Shown here piece by piece: positions 32,010-40,268 of a DNA stretch of 64,000 bases. Origin of the DNA: Terriglobia bacterium. Its GTDB lineage: Bacteria; Acidobacteriota; Terriglobia; Bryobacterales; UBA6623. Location of the stretch: assembly GCA_009841225.1 (NCBI GenBank), contig VXMF01000037.1, positions 109,836 to 173,835 on the forward strand, written 5' to 3'. The notes beneath the pieces were generated by a model, which had not been told where the DNA came from, made no database searches, and saw nothing but the letters and a program-made list of their open reading frames with translations. A program made the translations under genes and the position numbers. Every line of letters begins with the position of its first letter. Within the stretch, counting starts at the first letter, position 1.

Positions 32010-33491
32010 TTGGCGACCCTAGCTCCCATCTTCCGGGAAACCGAAATCCTGCTCACCGGAGCGAACGGTTTCCTGGGCAAAGTCATCCTTGCGCTGCTGC
32101 TGGACCGTTTCCCCGAGGTGAAGCGGATCCACGTGCTGGTGCGGCCTCGCTCCGATCTGTCATCCGCGGATCGGTTCGCGCAGGAAGTCCTCGACTCCCC
32201 GCCCCTGCAACCGCTTGTGCGAAGCGCCGGTCGCAAAGCCGTGCAAGAGCGCATCAACGTCCTGTCGGGCGATGTCTCGACAAGCCTCGCCGGGCTCCCA
32301 GCGGATCAGGTGGGCGAGCTCGCCGGTCGGGTTGGCCTCGTGCTCAATTGCGCGGGCCTGGTCGAGTTCTTCCCGCCGCTGGACCTGTCGCTGCGGGCGA
32401 ACGTCGATTCGGTCGAGCGCCTGCTCGAACTCTGCAGCCAGCTCAATGCCAAGCTGCTGCACGTCTCCACCTGCTACGTGGCCGGCGAATCCGACGGCTT
32501 GGTGGAAGAGACCGAAGCGGTGCTCGGCTACTATCCGCGACGGTCGGGGCCGCAGGACACCAGTTTCAGCGCCGCCTCCGTGTTGGCGGACTGCCACCAG
32601 GCAGCGGCCGCGGCCGGTGATGGCCTGCAAGTGGCCGAACGCGCAAGTGCGCTCACCGAGCTGGGCCGCGTCCAAGCCGCCAAGTGGGGCTGGGTCAACA
32701 CCTACACCTTCTCGAAGAGCCTCGGCGAGCAGATGCTGGCGTCCCAGGACGAAGTGCCGTACGCCATCGTGCGCCCGGCCATCGTCGAGAGCGCGCTGCA
32801 CTACCCGTTCCCAGGCTGGATCGAGGGCGGTCGCACTGCCGCGCCGCTAGCACTAATGGCTCTCGGCGGCCTGCTGGACTGGCCCGCCCGACCGGATCTG
32901 AGCTTGGAGATCGTGCCGGTGGACTTGGTTGCCGCCGGAACTCTCGCAGTGGCGGGCGCGTTGCTGTCCGGAAGATCCCAACAGGTCTACCAGCTCGCCA
33001 GCTCGGACGTAAACCCATATCCCCTGGCGGACCTGATCAGCCTGCTCTGCGACGAGGCCCGAGCGAACGGGAACCAAGTCCGGAAACCGCCTCTGTGGCT
33101 CGATCCCCTGCCCCGGCTGCGCTTTCTCAGCGCGGTCGAAGCCGAGCGTCGGCGCAAAACGCAGCGCTCACGCATCAAGCTCATCCAAGGCCTGCTGGAG
33201 CGCGCCGGCCAGAGCGAGCGGGCCTCGCAACTGCGGATCTTGGAACTGCAGATGGGATTTCATGAAGAGACGTTCCGGCAATACACGCCGTTCATCCTCG
33301 ACCATCGCTACGTGTTCGAAGCGGTCAACATCAGGCGGTGCTACGAGCAACTCGACGCCGCGGATCGCGACTTGCTGCCGTGGAACCCAGAAGCGATCAA
33401 TTGGCCGGAATACTGGCGCAATTGCCAGATTCCAGGCATCCGGCAATGGGTGCAGCCCGAAGCGGTGAGACAATGGGCTTTCCAACTCTAG
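32010..33491 (+). CDS. Fatty acyl-CoA/acyl-thioester reductase-like NAD-binding protein (NAD_binding_4)
   Basis: Extended-SDR protein of 493 residues related to fatty acyl-CoA reductases of the male-sterility family, which make fatty aldehydes or alcohols. Rossmann motif LLTGANGFLGKVILALLL, then RIHVLVRPR, LNCAGLVEFF, HVSTCYVAG, and the catalytic Tyr-x3-Lys in TYTFSKSLGE; then VRPAIVESALHYPFPGW. The C-terminal 170 residues are helical and charged. Start is TTG 32010, which is uncertain. Threonine aldolase begins 28 bp downstream. Products could feed ether or wax lipids; not demonstrated. Confidence 0.78.
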   Translation: MATLAPIFRETEILLTGANGFLGKVILALLLDRFPEVKRIHVLVRPRSDLSSADRFAQEVLDSPPLQPLVRSAGRKAVQERINVLSGDVSTSLAGLPADQVGELAGRVGLVLNCAGLVEFFPPLDLSLRANVDSVERLLELCSQLNAKLLHVSTCYVAGESDGLVEETEAVLGYYPRRSGPQDTSFSAASVLADCHQAAAAAGDGLQVAERASALTELGRVQAAKWGWVNTYTFSKSLGEQMLASQDEVPYAIVRPAIVESALHYPFPGWIEGGRTAAPLALMALGGLLDWPARPDLSLEIVPVDLVAAGTLAVAGALLSGRSQQVYQLASSDVNPYPLADLISLLCDEARANGNQVRKPPLWLDPLPRLRFLSAVEAERRRKTQRSRIKLIQGLLERAGQSERASQLRILELQMGFHEETFRQYTPFILDHRYVFEAVNIRRCYEQLDAADRDLLPWNPEAINWPEYWRNCQIPGIRQWVQPEAVRQWAFQL

Positions 33492-33519
33492 GCGTGCCAC
33501 CACTGAGGAGTTGCGGACC

Positions 33520-34569
33520 ATGAGGACAGTTGACCTGCGCAGCGACACGGTCACCCGCCCCACTCAGGCGATGCGGCAGGCCATGTTCCAAGCCGATGTA
33601 GGCGACGACGTCTTCGGCGAAGACCCGACCGTGAACTTGCTCGAGCAGCGCGCGGCCGAGTTGGTGGGCAAGGAAGCGGCCCTGTTCGTGCCGTCGGGCA
33701 CGATGGGAAACCAAGTTGCCATGGCCGCGCATACCTCGCCCGGAGACGAGGTGATCTGCGACGAGCACTCGCACGTGGTGCTGTACGAAATGGGCACGCT
33801 GGCGCGCTTCTCCGGGTGCCTGCCGCGCGCGGTGCCGACGAGCGCCGGGATCCTCGACTGGCCCGCGATCAGCTCGCGCTTGCGGGCCGCGTCCGACCAC
33901 TTCAGCGGAACCGGCCTGATCAGCCTTGAAAACACCCACAACTACGCTGGCGGGCGCGTTTACCCAATGGAGACTCTGCGTTCCATCCGGGCTGAGGCGC
34001 TAGCCGCCGGAGTGCCCGTCCACATGGACGGAGCACGCGTGTTCCACGCGGCCGCGGCCCTCGATGTCAGCCTGCAGGAAATCGCGGTCAACGCAGATTC
34101 GTTGACTTTCTGCCTGTCCAAGGGGCTGGGCGCGCCGGTAGGCTCGCTGCTGACGGGCAGCCAGTACTTCATCGAACAGGCACGGCTGGTGCGCAAGGCC
34201 CTGGGCGGGGGCATGCGCCAAGCCGGCGTGTTGGCTGCGGCCGGGCTGGTTGCGCTCGAGCAGAGCCCGGCCAACATCCCCGCAGCCCACGCCAACGCCA
34301 AGTTCTTGGCCGAGTCGCTGGCGAAGGTTCCGGGCGTCTCCGTCAACCCAGCCGAGGTGGAGACGAACATCGTCTTCTTCGACATCTCGGGCACCGGCCT
34401 GACGAACGGCGAGTTCACAGCCTCCTTGCGAGAGGACGGCGTGCTGGCCCTCGGCCTGGCACCGGGCCGGATTCGGATCGTGACGCACCAAGACGTCGAC
34501 CGCGCCGACTGCGAGCGAGCCGTAGAGGTAATCGAGGCAACCTGTGCCGCTCCAGCGGCCCGCCGTTGA
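33520..34569 (+). CDS. ltaE: Low-specificity L-threonine aldolase
   Basis: PLP enzyme cleaving L-threonine or L-allo-threonine to glycine and acetaldehyde. The 349-residue protein has the family N-terminus VDLRSDTVTRPT, GDDVFGEDPTVN, the stacking His in EHSHVVLYE, ENTHNYAGG, HMDGARVFHAA and the PLP Lys in CLSKGLGAPVGS (Lys130-type motif of the family). ATG 33520 has GAGGAG 9 nt upstream; an in-frame TTG at 33511 overlaps the spacing and is less likely. Confidence 0.93.
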   Translation: MRTVDLRSDTVTRPTQAMRQAMFQADVGDDVFGEDPTVNLLEQRAAELVGKEAALFVPSGTMGNQVAMAAHTSPGDEVICDEHSHVVLYEMGTLARFSGCLPRAVPTSAGILDWPAISSRLRAASDHFSGTGLISLENTHNYAGGRVYPMETLRSIRAEALAAGVPVHMDGARVFHAAAALDVSLQEIAVNADSLTFCLSKGLGAPVGSLLTGSQYFIEQARLVRKALGGGMRQAGVLAAAGLVALEQSPANIPAAHANAKFLAESLAKVPGVSVNPAEVETNIVFFDISGTGLTNGEFTASLREDGVLALGLAPGRIRIVTHQDVDRADCERAVEVIEATCAAPAARR

Positions 34570-34576
34570 GTACCGC

Positions 34577-35803
34577 ATGTTGTTATTGCGCCACGTTGCG
34601 TCCTTCCTGGTTCTGGCGACAATCTGCGGCCTGCAGGCACAGGAGCTGTTCGACGCCTCGCCCGGAAGCCCGCTGCGCTTTCATCCCAGCGACCGCGCCG
34701 TACTGGCGGACGACAGCAACCGCAGCGATTTCGAATGCCAAGTGGTGCCGCAGTCGCCTCTCCTGGGTTTCGACCTCAAGTTCACGGCCGGGTACGTGGT
34801 TCGAGTGCCCGCCCGCACCGTTGGGGCCGCCGGAGACAGCGTGCGCATCCTGTTCCGCGTCAAGCCTGCCGGTGCCGCTCGCGCCCCGGCTGTTTACTTC
34901 CGCCAGAATTTCGACATCCCGCACGTCTCCGCCGACGGCGGCACGGCTGCCTTCCCGGGGCGTTTCGTCGTCGGGCCTGGGCAGTACCAGATCGATTGGC
35001 TGATGCGGAACCAGCAGGGCCGGGTCTGTTCGGCGCATTGGACAGCCGATGCCCACATGCCCTCCCGCACAGCGCTGCTGGCTGCGGCGGCACCGACGAA
35101 CCTGATCCGGCCCTACCGCGAGCACACCTTTGCGGACGAGCCGCCCGTGGCGCGGGCGACAGAATCGCCCGGCGGGTTGCACATCGCACTGCTGGTCAAC
35201 CTGGCGCCGCTGGACCGCAACCGCTTCAAGCTCACCGCCCATGAAATCGAGAGCCTCGTCGCGATGCTCCGCACCTTCCACCGCGAGCCCGGCCTGGGGC
35301 TCTTCAGCCTGACCGCCTTCCATGCGTACAACCGGCAGGTGGTTTATACAGTCGAGCGCCAGCCGCGGCTGGACTTCGCAGCCTTTGGAAGGGCCATCGA
35401 GTCCATGCCCGCAGGCGTGGTCGACGTGGTCGCCCTGGCGGACGAGGACGGCGACGAGCACTTCCTCTCGTCTCTGCTCAACAGTACCTTTGACGCCGCG
35501 CGCGAGCGTCCCGATGCGGTCGTGATCATGGGGCCGAAGATCGACCGCGACGCCGCGATCGCGCCGGAGTTGCTAAACATCGTGGCCCGGCCCGGGGCGA
35601 TCTTTCAGTTTTCCTTCAATCGCAACCCGCGCAGCTATCCGTGGCCCGGGGCGATCGAGGCGGCACTGCGGCCATTCGGGTTGGTCCATTCCAACGTGAC
35701 CCGCCCGCAGGACTTCAGCCGAGCCTTGGCCGGTTTCTTGGACGCGATGGGCGCCTCTCCCTCCGACGCGCGCGCCGAAGTTGCCGGTCCCCCGGCAAAC
35801 TGA
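34577..35803 (+). CDS. Secreted hypothetical protein, possibly VWA-like
   Basis: Not recognised with certainty. 408 residues with a signal peptide (about 1-20, ending LQAQ). An N-terminal beta-rich half (about 25-190) precedes an alternating alpha/beta region (LHIALLVNLAPLD, LGLFSLTAFHAYNRQVVY, VVDVVALADEDGDEHFLSSLL, RPDAVVIMGPKID) that resembles a von Willebrand A-type Rossmann fold without a clear MIDAS DxSxS motif. It starts 7 nt after the threonine aldolase stop and probably shares its transcript. Acidobacteriota encode many VWA-related secreted proteins. Confidence 0.6.
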   Translation: MLLLRHVASFLVLATICGLQAQELFDASPGSPLRFHPSDRAVLADDSNRSDFECQVVPQSPLLGFDLKFTAGYVVRVPARTVGAAGDSVRILFRVKPAGAARAPAVYFRQNFDIPHVSADGGTAAFPGRFVVGPGQYQIDWLMRNQQGRVCSAHWTADAHMPSRTALLAAAAPTNLIRPYREHTFADEPPVARATESPGGLHIALLVNLAPLDRNRFKLTAHEIESLVAMLRTFHREPGLGLFSLTAFHAYNRQVVYTVERQPRLDFAAFGRAIESMPAGVVDVVALADEDGDEHFLSSLLNSTFDAARERPDAVVIMGPKIDRDAAIAPELLNIVARPGAIFQFSFNRNPRSYPWPGAIEAALRPFGLVHSNVTRPQDFSRALAGFLDAMGASPSDARAEVAGPPAN

Positions 35804-35818
35804 CACCCGCGGCGGCGA

Positions 35819-35824
35819 TAATGT
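35819..35824 (+). promoter_or_regulatory. -10 box TAATGT, 8 nt from ATG at 35833
   Basis: TAATGT, eight bases, ATG 35833. It overlaps the alternative ATG at 35821 and so favours the later start. Weak match. Confidence 0.3.
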
Positions 35825-35832
35825 TTGCTGTC

Positions 35833-37302
35833 ATGCGCTTCCCGCTCTGCCTGCTTGCAATCGCGACGGCCTTTCCGGCCGCGGCCCAAACCGCATCGGA
35901 ACAGCCCAACATCGTGTGGATCTTCTCCGAGGACCAGTCGGACCACTACGGGCCGTTCCAAGCCGCCCTTGCCAAGACGCCCAACATTGACCGGATGGCG
36001 CTGGAGGGCGCGAAGTTCACGCGCGCGTTCGTGACCGCACCGGTCTGCTCTCCGTCGCGATCAGCCTTGGTCACGGGGATGTACCAGACGACGATCGGAG
36101 CGCATAATCACCGCAGCGGAAGGGGAGATCTCAAGATCAGGCTCCCGGGCGACGTAGAACCGGTTCCGGCGATCATGCGCCGGACGGGCTACTACGTCAC
36201 CAACGGCCGCTACGGCGATGACGGGACGCTCTCCAAAGGCAAGACGGACTACAACTTCGAATACGCCGCGAACCTATACGACGGCGCTGACTGGGCGGGT
36301 CGCGCCAGCGGCCAGCCGTTCTTCGCCCAGATCCAGTTGCGCGGCGGCAAGCGTCGCAACCAGCGCACGCTGGAGCCTCTCAAGGCAGTGCAGACCAACG
36401 GCATTGACCCCAAGAAGGTCAAGCTGCCGCCTTACTACCCCGATCACCCGCAGATCCGCAAGGACTGGGCGCAATACCTGGAGTCGATCGAGCACGTGGA
36501 CTGGGAGGTCGGCGAGATCTTGGACAGACTCGAGCGGGAGGGAGTGGCTGACAACACGGTCGTGTTCTTCCTCACCGATCACGGTGTGAGCCATGCCCGC
36601 GGCAAGCAGTTCCTGAGCGAGGAGGGCACGCGCGTGCCGCTGGTGGTGCGGGCGCCGGGCAGGATCGAGCCCGGATTGGTGCGGGAAGACTTGGTAGCTC
36701 ACATCGACGTCGCGGCGGCGTCGCTGGCGTTCGCGGGCATCGATGTCCCCGGCTGGATGGAAGGGCGTCCGCTGTTCGGCCCGCAAGCCAAGCCGCGCGA
36801 GTACGTTGTTTCCGCCAGGGATCGCTGCGACGAAACGGTTGACCGCATTCGCAGCGTGCGCACGGAGCGCTTCCGCTATATCAGAAACTTCGTGCCGGAG
36901 CGCCCGCACCTGCAGCCCAACCGCTACAAGGACGGCAAGGCGGTGATCCAGACTCTGCACAAATTGCGAGCAGACGGGTCACTGACGCCGAAGATCGAAG
37001 CGATGTTCTACGGCGAGCGGCCACAGGAGGAGCTTTACGACCTGCGAGAGGATCCCTGGGAGATGCGCAATCTTGCCGGCGACGACGCGCACGCCGCGAC
37101 CCTGGCCAAGCTGCGCTCCACCTTGAAGGGGTGGATCGAGCAGACCGGCGACCGCGGCCAGGAATTCGAAGACGCGGCTCGCTACGGCTCGGACATGGCG
37201 GTCTACCTCAAGGGGCAGAACGGAGAGCAAGGCGAGATCCTCAAGCGCAACATCTCGGACACCGAGGCCTGGCGCGAGGCCCGCGCCAAGGCCCCTCGGT
37301 AG
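35833..37302 (+). CDS. Exported sulfatase (formylglycine type)
   Basis: Sulfuric-ester hydrolase of 489 residues with a signal peptide ending FPAAAQ. Metal and catalytic motifs: IFSEDQSDHYG (first metal Asp), the activation motif C-S-P-S-R in PVCSPSRSALVTG whose Cys becomes formylglycine, and FFLTDHGVSHARGK (second metal site). A late Lys/Arg-rich segment handles the sulfate. Such enzymes often desulfate algal or host glycans. ATG 35833 gives a clean signal peptide; ATG 35821 is in frame. No maturase gene is nearby. Confidence 0.88.
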   Translation: MRFPLCLLAIATAFPAAAQTASEQPNIVWIFSEDQSDHYGPFQAALAKTPNIDRMALEGAKFTRAFVTAPVCSPSRSALVTGMYQTTIGAHNHRSGRGDLKIRLPGDVEPVPAIMRRTGYYVTNGRYGDDGTLSKGKTDYNFEYAANLYDGADWAGRASGQPFFAQIQLRGGKRRNQRTLEPLKAVQTNGIDPKKVKLPPYYPDHPQIRKDWAQYLESIEHVDWEVGEILDRLEREGVADNTVVFFLTDHGVSHARGKQFLSEEGTRVPLVVRAPGRIEPGLVREDLVAHIDVAAASLAFAGIDVPGWMEGRPLFGPQAKPREYVVSARDRCDETVDRIRSVRTERFRYIRNFVPERPHLQPNRYKDGKAVIQTLHKLRADGSLTPKIEAMFYGERPQEELYDLREDPWEMRNLAGDDAHAATLAKLRSTLKGWIEQTGDRGQEFEDAARYGSDMAVYLKGQNGEQGEILKRNISDTEAWREARAKAPR

Positions 37303-37330
37303 CCGGCCGGGCTGCCTGCCGCAGTGCGGC

Positions 37331-37336
37331 TACAAT
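37331..37336 (+). promoter_or_regulatory. -10 box TACAAT, 6 nt from ATG of the OsmC selenoprotein gene
   Basis: TACAAT, GTGCGC, then ATG 37343. It shows that the gene has its own promoter and fixes ATG over the in-frame GTG 37337. Confidence 0.6.
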
Positions 37337-37342
37337 GTGCGC

Positions 37343-37807
37343 ATGGGCGATCTCATCCACACTTCCAAGATCCGTATACACCAGGATCAGCCCCCCGAGC
37401 GCCGCGCCTACATCGAAGGCTTTGAAGAGCCGCTGGAATTCGGCGTTCACGGGGGGATCAAGCACTTCTACGGCATGGAGCCGAGGCGCGACCTTCCGGC
37501 CACGCTCGACCACATGGTCGCGGCGGTGGGCGGTTGACTGACCGGCACTCTGTCAGGGGCCCTGGCAGTCCGTAAGATTCCGAACCATCCCGATCGCGTA
37601 CAGAGCGACATCGAGGGGGACATCGAAAACGTCGACGGTGTCATGCGCATCACGCGGATCCGCGTGCATTACCGCCTCAAGATCCCGGCAGGCACCCGCG
37701 ACCGCGCGCAACGCGCGCTCGACACCCACCAGGTCAAGTGCCCGGCCGCGATGAGCGTGAAGGGATCGATCGACATCGAAACCAGCGCGGACATCGAGGA
37801 GATCTGA
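37343..37807 (+). CDS. OsmC-family peroxiredoxin, predicted selenoprotein (Sec65 encoded by in-frame TGA)
   Basis: Predicted OsmC/Ohr-fold thiol peroxidase acting on organic hydroperoxides. ATG 37343 to a TGA at 37805 gives 154 residues if the TGA at 37535-37537 is read as selenocysteine. Before it: GVHGGIKHFYG and PATLDHMVAAVGG; after it, same frame: LTGTLSGALAVR, IEGDIENVDGVMRITRIRVHY and HQVKCPAAMSVKGSIDIE. In the family the residue after VAAVGG is the peroxidatic Cys; Cys133 (VKCPAAMS) is the resolving Cys and is present. A hairpin fitting bacterial SECIS rules follows the TGA. The frame stays open with normal codon use for 89 codons after TGA, unlike a decayed gene. selA, selB and selD are not in the window. 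A TGC-to-TGA sequencing error is the main alternative. Confidence 0.85.
37543..37572 (+). promoter_or_regulatory. Candidate bacterial SECIS element (bSECIS)
   Basis: Downstream of the TGA (37535-37537), CTGTCAG (37550-37556) pairs with CTGGCAG (37562-37568), seven pairs with one G-U, closing a 5-nt loop GGGCC. CGG (37543-37545) and CCG (37570-37572) can extend the stem below an internal loop. The apical loop begins with G and lies 19 nt after the TGA, both as published for bSECIS elements. Confidence 0.78.
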
Positions 37808-37823
37808 GCCGGCCCGGTCAGGG

Positions 37824-38714
37824 TCAGTGCTCTTTGTCGATGTCGCGGTGCTGCAGGCGCACCTGCCGGCCCGCGGCCGCGAAGCGCTTGGCCGCGGCTT
37901 CGGCGAGGTAGACCGACCGGTGTCGGCCCCCCGTACAGCCGAAGTAGATCGAAAGGTAGCTCTTGCCCTCAGCCGCATAGCGTGGCACAACGAATTCCAG
38001 CAGGCCCATGGCCCGCTCTAGGAACTCCGCCGTCTCCGAGTACGACTCGAGAAACCGCACCACGCCGGCATCCCTGCCGGTGAGATGCCGACATGCCGGC
38101 TCGTAGTTCGGATTCGGCAGGAAGCGCGCGTCCAAGACCAAGTCGCCGTCCAGCGGCGGTCCGTACTTGAAGCCGAAGCTGCCTACCGTCACCCGCAGGT
38201 CGGAATCGTCGGCCTGGCCTTGGAAAATCTCCAGCACCTTGCGCCTCAAGTCATGGACATTGAAGCGGCTGGTGTCAAGCTCGAGATCGGCCAGAGCCCG
38301 GATCGGCTGGAGCAACGCCCGTTCTGCGGCAACGCTCTCTGCAACGCTGGCTCCGCCCGCCGGATGGGGTCGGCGCGTCTCGCTGAAGCGGCGCTGCAAC
38401 ACTGCGTCGGCGGTTTCCAAGAACACCAAGCTGGCCGGCAGCGACTTCCGGATCTCCGCGAAGGTAGCCGGAAACCGGCTCAGTCCCGTGCCCTCGCGAA
38501 TGTCCACCACGAGCGCCGCCCGGCCGCCGTCGTGCATGAGAGGGCCGGCCTCCGCAAACGGCTTCATCAAATCAACCGGCAAGTTGTCGACGGTATAGAA
38601 TCCCGCGTCCTCGAGCGCTCGCAGCACGGTCCCCTTGCCCGAGCCGCTGAGGCCGGTCACTACCACCAGGCGAGCCTGGGCAACGCGCGCGAGGCCCCCG
38701 GGCCCGCCTTGCAC
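37824..38714 (-). CDS. rapZ: RNase adapter/nucleotide-binding protein RapZ
   Basis: P-loop protein of 296 residues that in enterobacteria guides RNase E to the GlmZ/GlmY sRNAs and senses glucosamine-6-phosphate. Walker A GLSGSGKG, the strand YTVDNLPVDL, VVDIREG, FLETADAVLQRRFSETRRPHP, and the C-terminal domain signature GCTGGRHRSVYLAE are all present. Start is GTG 38714, immediately after hpf, with which it forms the common hpf-rapZ pair. The target in this lineage is unknown. Confidence 0.94.
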   Translation of the reverse strand: MQGGPGGLARVAQARLVVVTGLSGSGKGTVLRALEDAGFYTVDNLPVDLMKPFAEAGPLMHDGGRAALVVDIREGTGLSRFPATFAEIRKSLPASLVFLETADAVLQRRFSETRRPHPAGGASVAESVAAERALLQPIRALADLELDTSRFNVHDLRRKVLEIFQGQADDSDLRVTVGSFGFKYGPPLDGDLVLDARFLPNPNYEPACRHLTGRDAGVVRFLESYSETAEFLERAMGLLEFVVPRYAAEGKSYLSIYFGCTGGRHRSVYLAEAAAKRFAAAGRQVRLQHRDIDKEH

Positions 38715-38716
38715 GG

Positions 38717-39286
38717 CTAGCTGCCCTCGACCAGTTCCGCGGCGCCGTCGCGCCGTCGCAGCAGGACATTGATCTTGCCGCTGCCGGCATCCCGATACGA
38801 GACGTAGTCCCGGTCTCCGTGCTCAAGCAGCAGGACCGCCTCGTCCTCGGTCATGGGCTTCGATTCCACCGCTCGCGAGCGCACGATGCGCGAGGGCGTG
38901 GGAAGCGTCTCGTCAGGCGGCTCGCTGGCCGACGCCCGCCGCATGGAGTCCGCTACGACGACCGACGGCACGTCGCGCTGCGTGCCCGGCCGGTGCGTGT
39001 CGATGATCTTGTGCTTGTTGCGCACGGCCTGCCTTTCGAGCTTGTCCAGCGCGGCGTAGACAGCGGCGAAAGTTGTGCTGCCCGTGCCGGCCACGACCAA
39101 TGTGTGGCGCAGGGCGCGCAGCATGACTTCCGCCTCGCAGAGATGGCGCTGCTGCGACAGCCTCACGTGGGTCTCGAGATCGTTGCGCCGGGTCAAGATC
39201 CGCTGGATCTTGGCCAACTTGCGCTCGACCTTTGCGCGCTCGCGCTCTGTCAAGTCCGCCTTGCGGCCCGAGTACTCGATTCTCAT
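38717..39286 (-). CDS. hpf: Long-form ribosome hibernation-promoting factor
   Basis: Ribosome-binding protein of 189 residues that dimerises 70S into inactive 100S particles. The N-terminal RaiA/YfiA domain (about 1-98) includes YSGRKADLTERERAKVERKL and ALDKLERQAVRNKHK; a linker follows, then the C-terminal dimerisation domain with KPMTEDEAVLLLEHGDRDY and INVLLRRRDG. ATG 39286 has an AGGGG-type ribosome site. TATACT at 39427-39432 is a possible -10 box giving a long leader. Confidence 0.94.
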   Translation of the reverse strand: MRIEYSGRKADLTERERAKVERKLAKIQRILTRRNDLETHVRLSQQRHLCEAEVMLRALRHTLVVAGTGSTTFAAVYAALDKLERQAVRNKHKIIDTHRPGTQRDVPSVVVADSMRRASASEPPDETLPTPSRIVRSRAVESKPMTEDEAVLLLEHGDRDYVSYRDAGSGKINVLLRRRDGAAELVEGS

Positions 39287-39517
39287 CTCGCACCCCTTCC
39301 CGCCCAGCCGGCAGCGGCGGCGAATCCTGGCCGCAATCGCAGCAGCCCGGTGCCACGGCCCTCGCCGATCGGGCGGATCCTAGGTTCAAGTTGGGTTGAA
39401 CGTGACGGATTTCGCATCGGACTTAGAGTATAGCAGCGTACTAACTTTCCTATTGATAACGAGTTACGGACTAGCACTGCACTCGTCGGATGTCGGCGAG
39501 CGCAGGCCGGTGGTAGG

Positions 39518-40243
39518 ATGCTGATTCTCTCGATGTGGCGTTCATATCTTCTGACGTACCCGTTCTTGGCGGTCTATGTCCTGCTGGTGGTGCCCGCATT
39601 CGTACCGATCACTTGGGCCACGGGATCGATCCGACCGATCTATTGGATGGCCCAGCAAGGCTGTCGCCTCGCATTCCGGCTCAGCGGCGTGCGGCTGCGC
39701 GTGCTGGACCGCCAAAGGGCGTTCGCGCATCCGTGCTGCGTGTTCGTGGCAAACCACGTCAGCAACCTTGAGGCGCCTGCGCTATTCGCGATCCTGCCGC
39801 GCATCGCCGTGATCATGAAGGAATCTCTCGGCCGCATCCCGCTGCTCGGATACGCCATGCGCCTGGGGGGCTTCATCTGCGTTGACCGCAGCGCGAAGGA
39901 CTCGCGCAAGAAAGCCCTGGACGAGGCCTTGCGGACACTCCGGGGCGGAATCTCGATGCTGATATTCCCGGAGGGCACGCGCAACCCCTCCGGGCCGCTG
40001 CTGGCCTTCCGGCCGGGTCCATTCCAACTGGCGATCGGAGCCGGAGTGCCGGTGGTGCCGATCACAATTCACGGAGCCCAAGCGCTGATGCCACGGGGTA
40101 CGACGTATATGCGGCCGGGGGTCGTCACGCTGGCATTTCACCCGCCAGTCCAAACAACCGGACTGACCGAAAAGGACCGCTTGGACCTGATGACCCAAGT
40201 CCGCGCTTGCATGCAAGCCGCGATCGATGCCGATCCGCCCTAG
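39518..40243 (+). CDS. plsC: 1-acyl-sn-glycerol-3-phosphate acyltransferase, HX4E variant
   Basis: Membrane acyltransferase of 241 residues making phosphatidic acid. An N-terminal helix (about 8-32) anchors it. Motif I reads ANHVSNLEAP: His-x4-Glu where the family has His-x4-Asp. Other motifs are standard: FICVDRSAKDSR, FPEGTRNPSG and VPVVPITIHGA. ATG 39518 overlaps a TAGGAT box; ATG 39533 would put the start 13 nt after that box and may be the true one. The Asp-to-Glu change would alter the charge relay geometry, and activity needs testing. Confidence 0.85.
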   Translation: MLILSMWRSYLLTYPFLAVYVLLVVPAFVPITWATGSIRPIYWMAQQGCRLAFRLSGVRLRVLDRQRAFAHPCCVFVANHVSNLEAPALFAILPRIAVIMKESLGRIPLLGYAMRLGGFICVDRSAKDSRKKALDEALRTLRGGISMLIFPEGTRNPSGPLLAFRPGPFQLAIGAGVPVVPITIHGAQALMPRGTTYMRPGVVTLAFHPPVQTTGLTEKDRLDLMTQVRACMQAAIDADPP

Positions 40244-40268
40244 CGCCGACAGGGTGACCAGTGCGCCC

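Noticed and set aside
37343..37537. A 64-residue stand-alone protein ending at the TGA at 37535.
   Set aside because: It is only the first 40% of an OsmC domain, the same frame continues the family sequence after the TGA, and a SECIS-like hairpin follows. The read-through product explains the sequence better.
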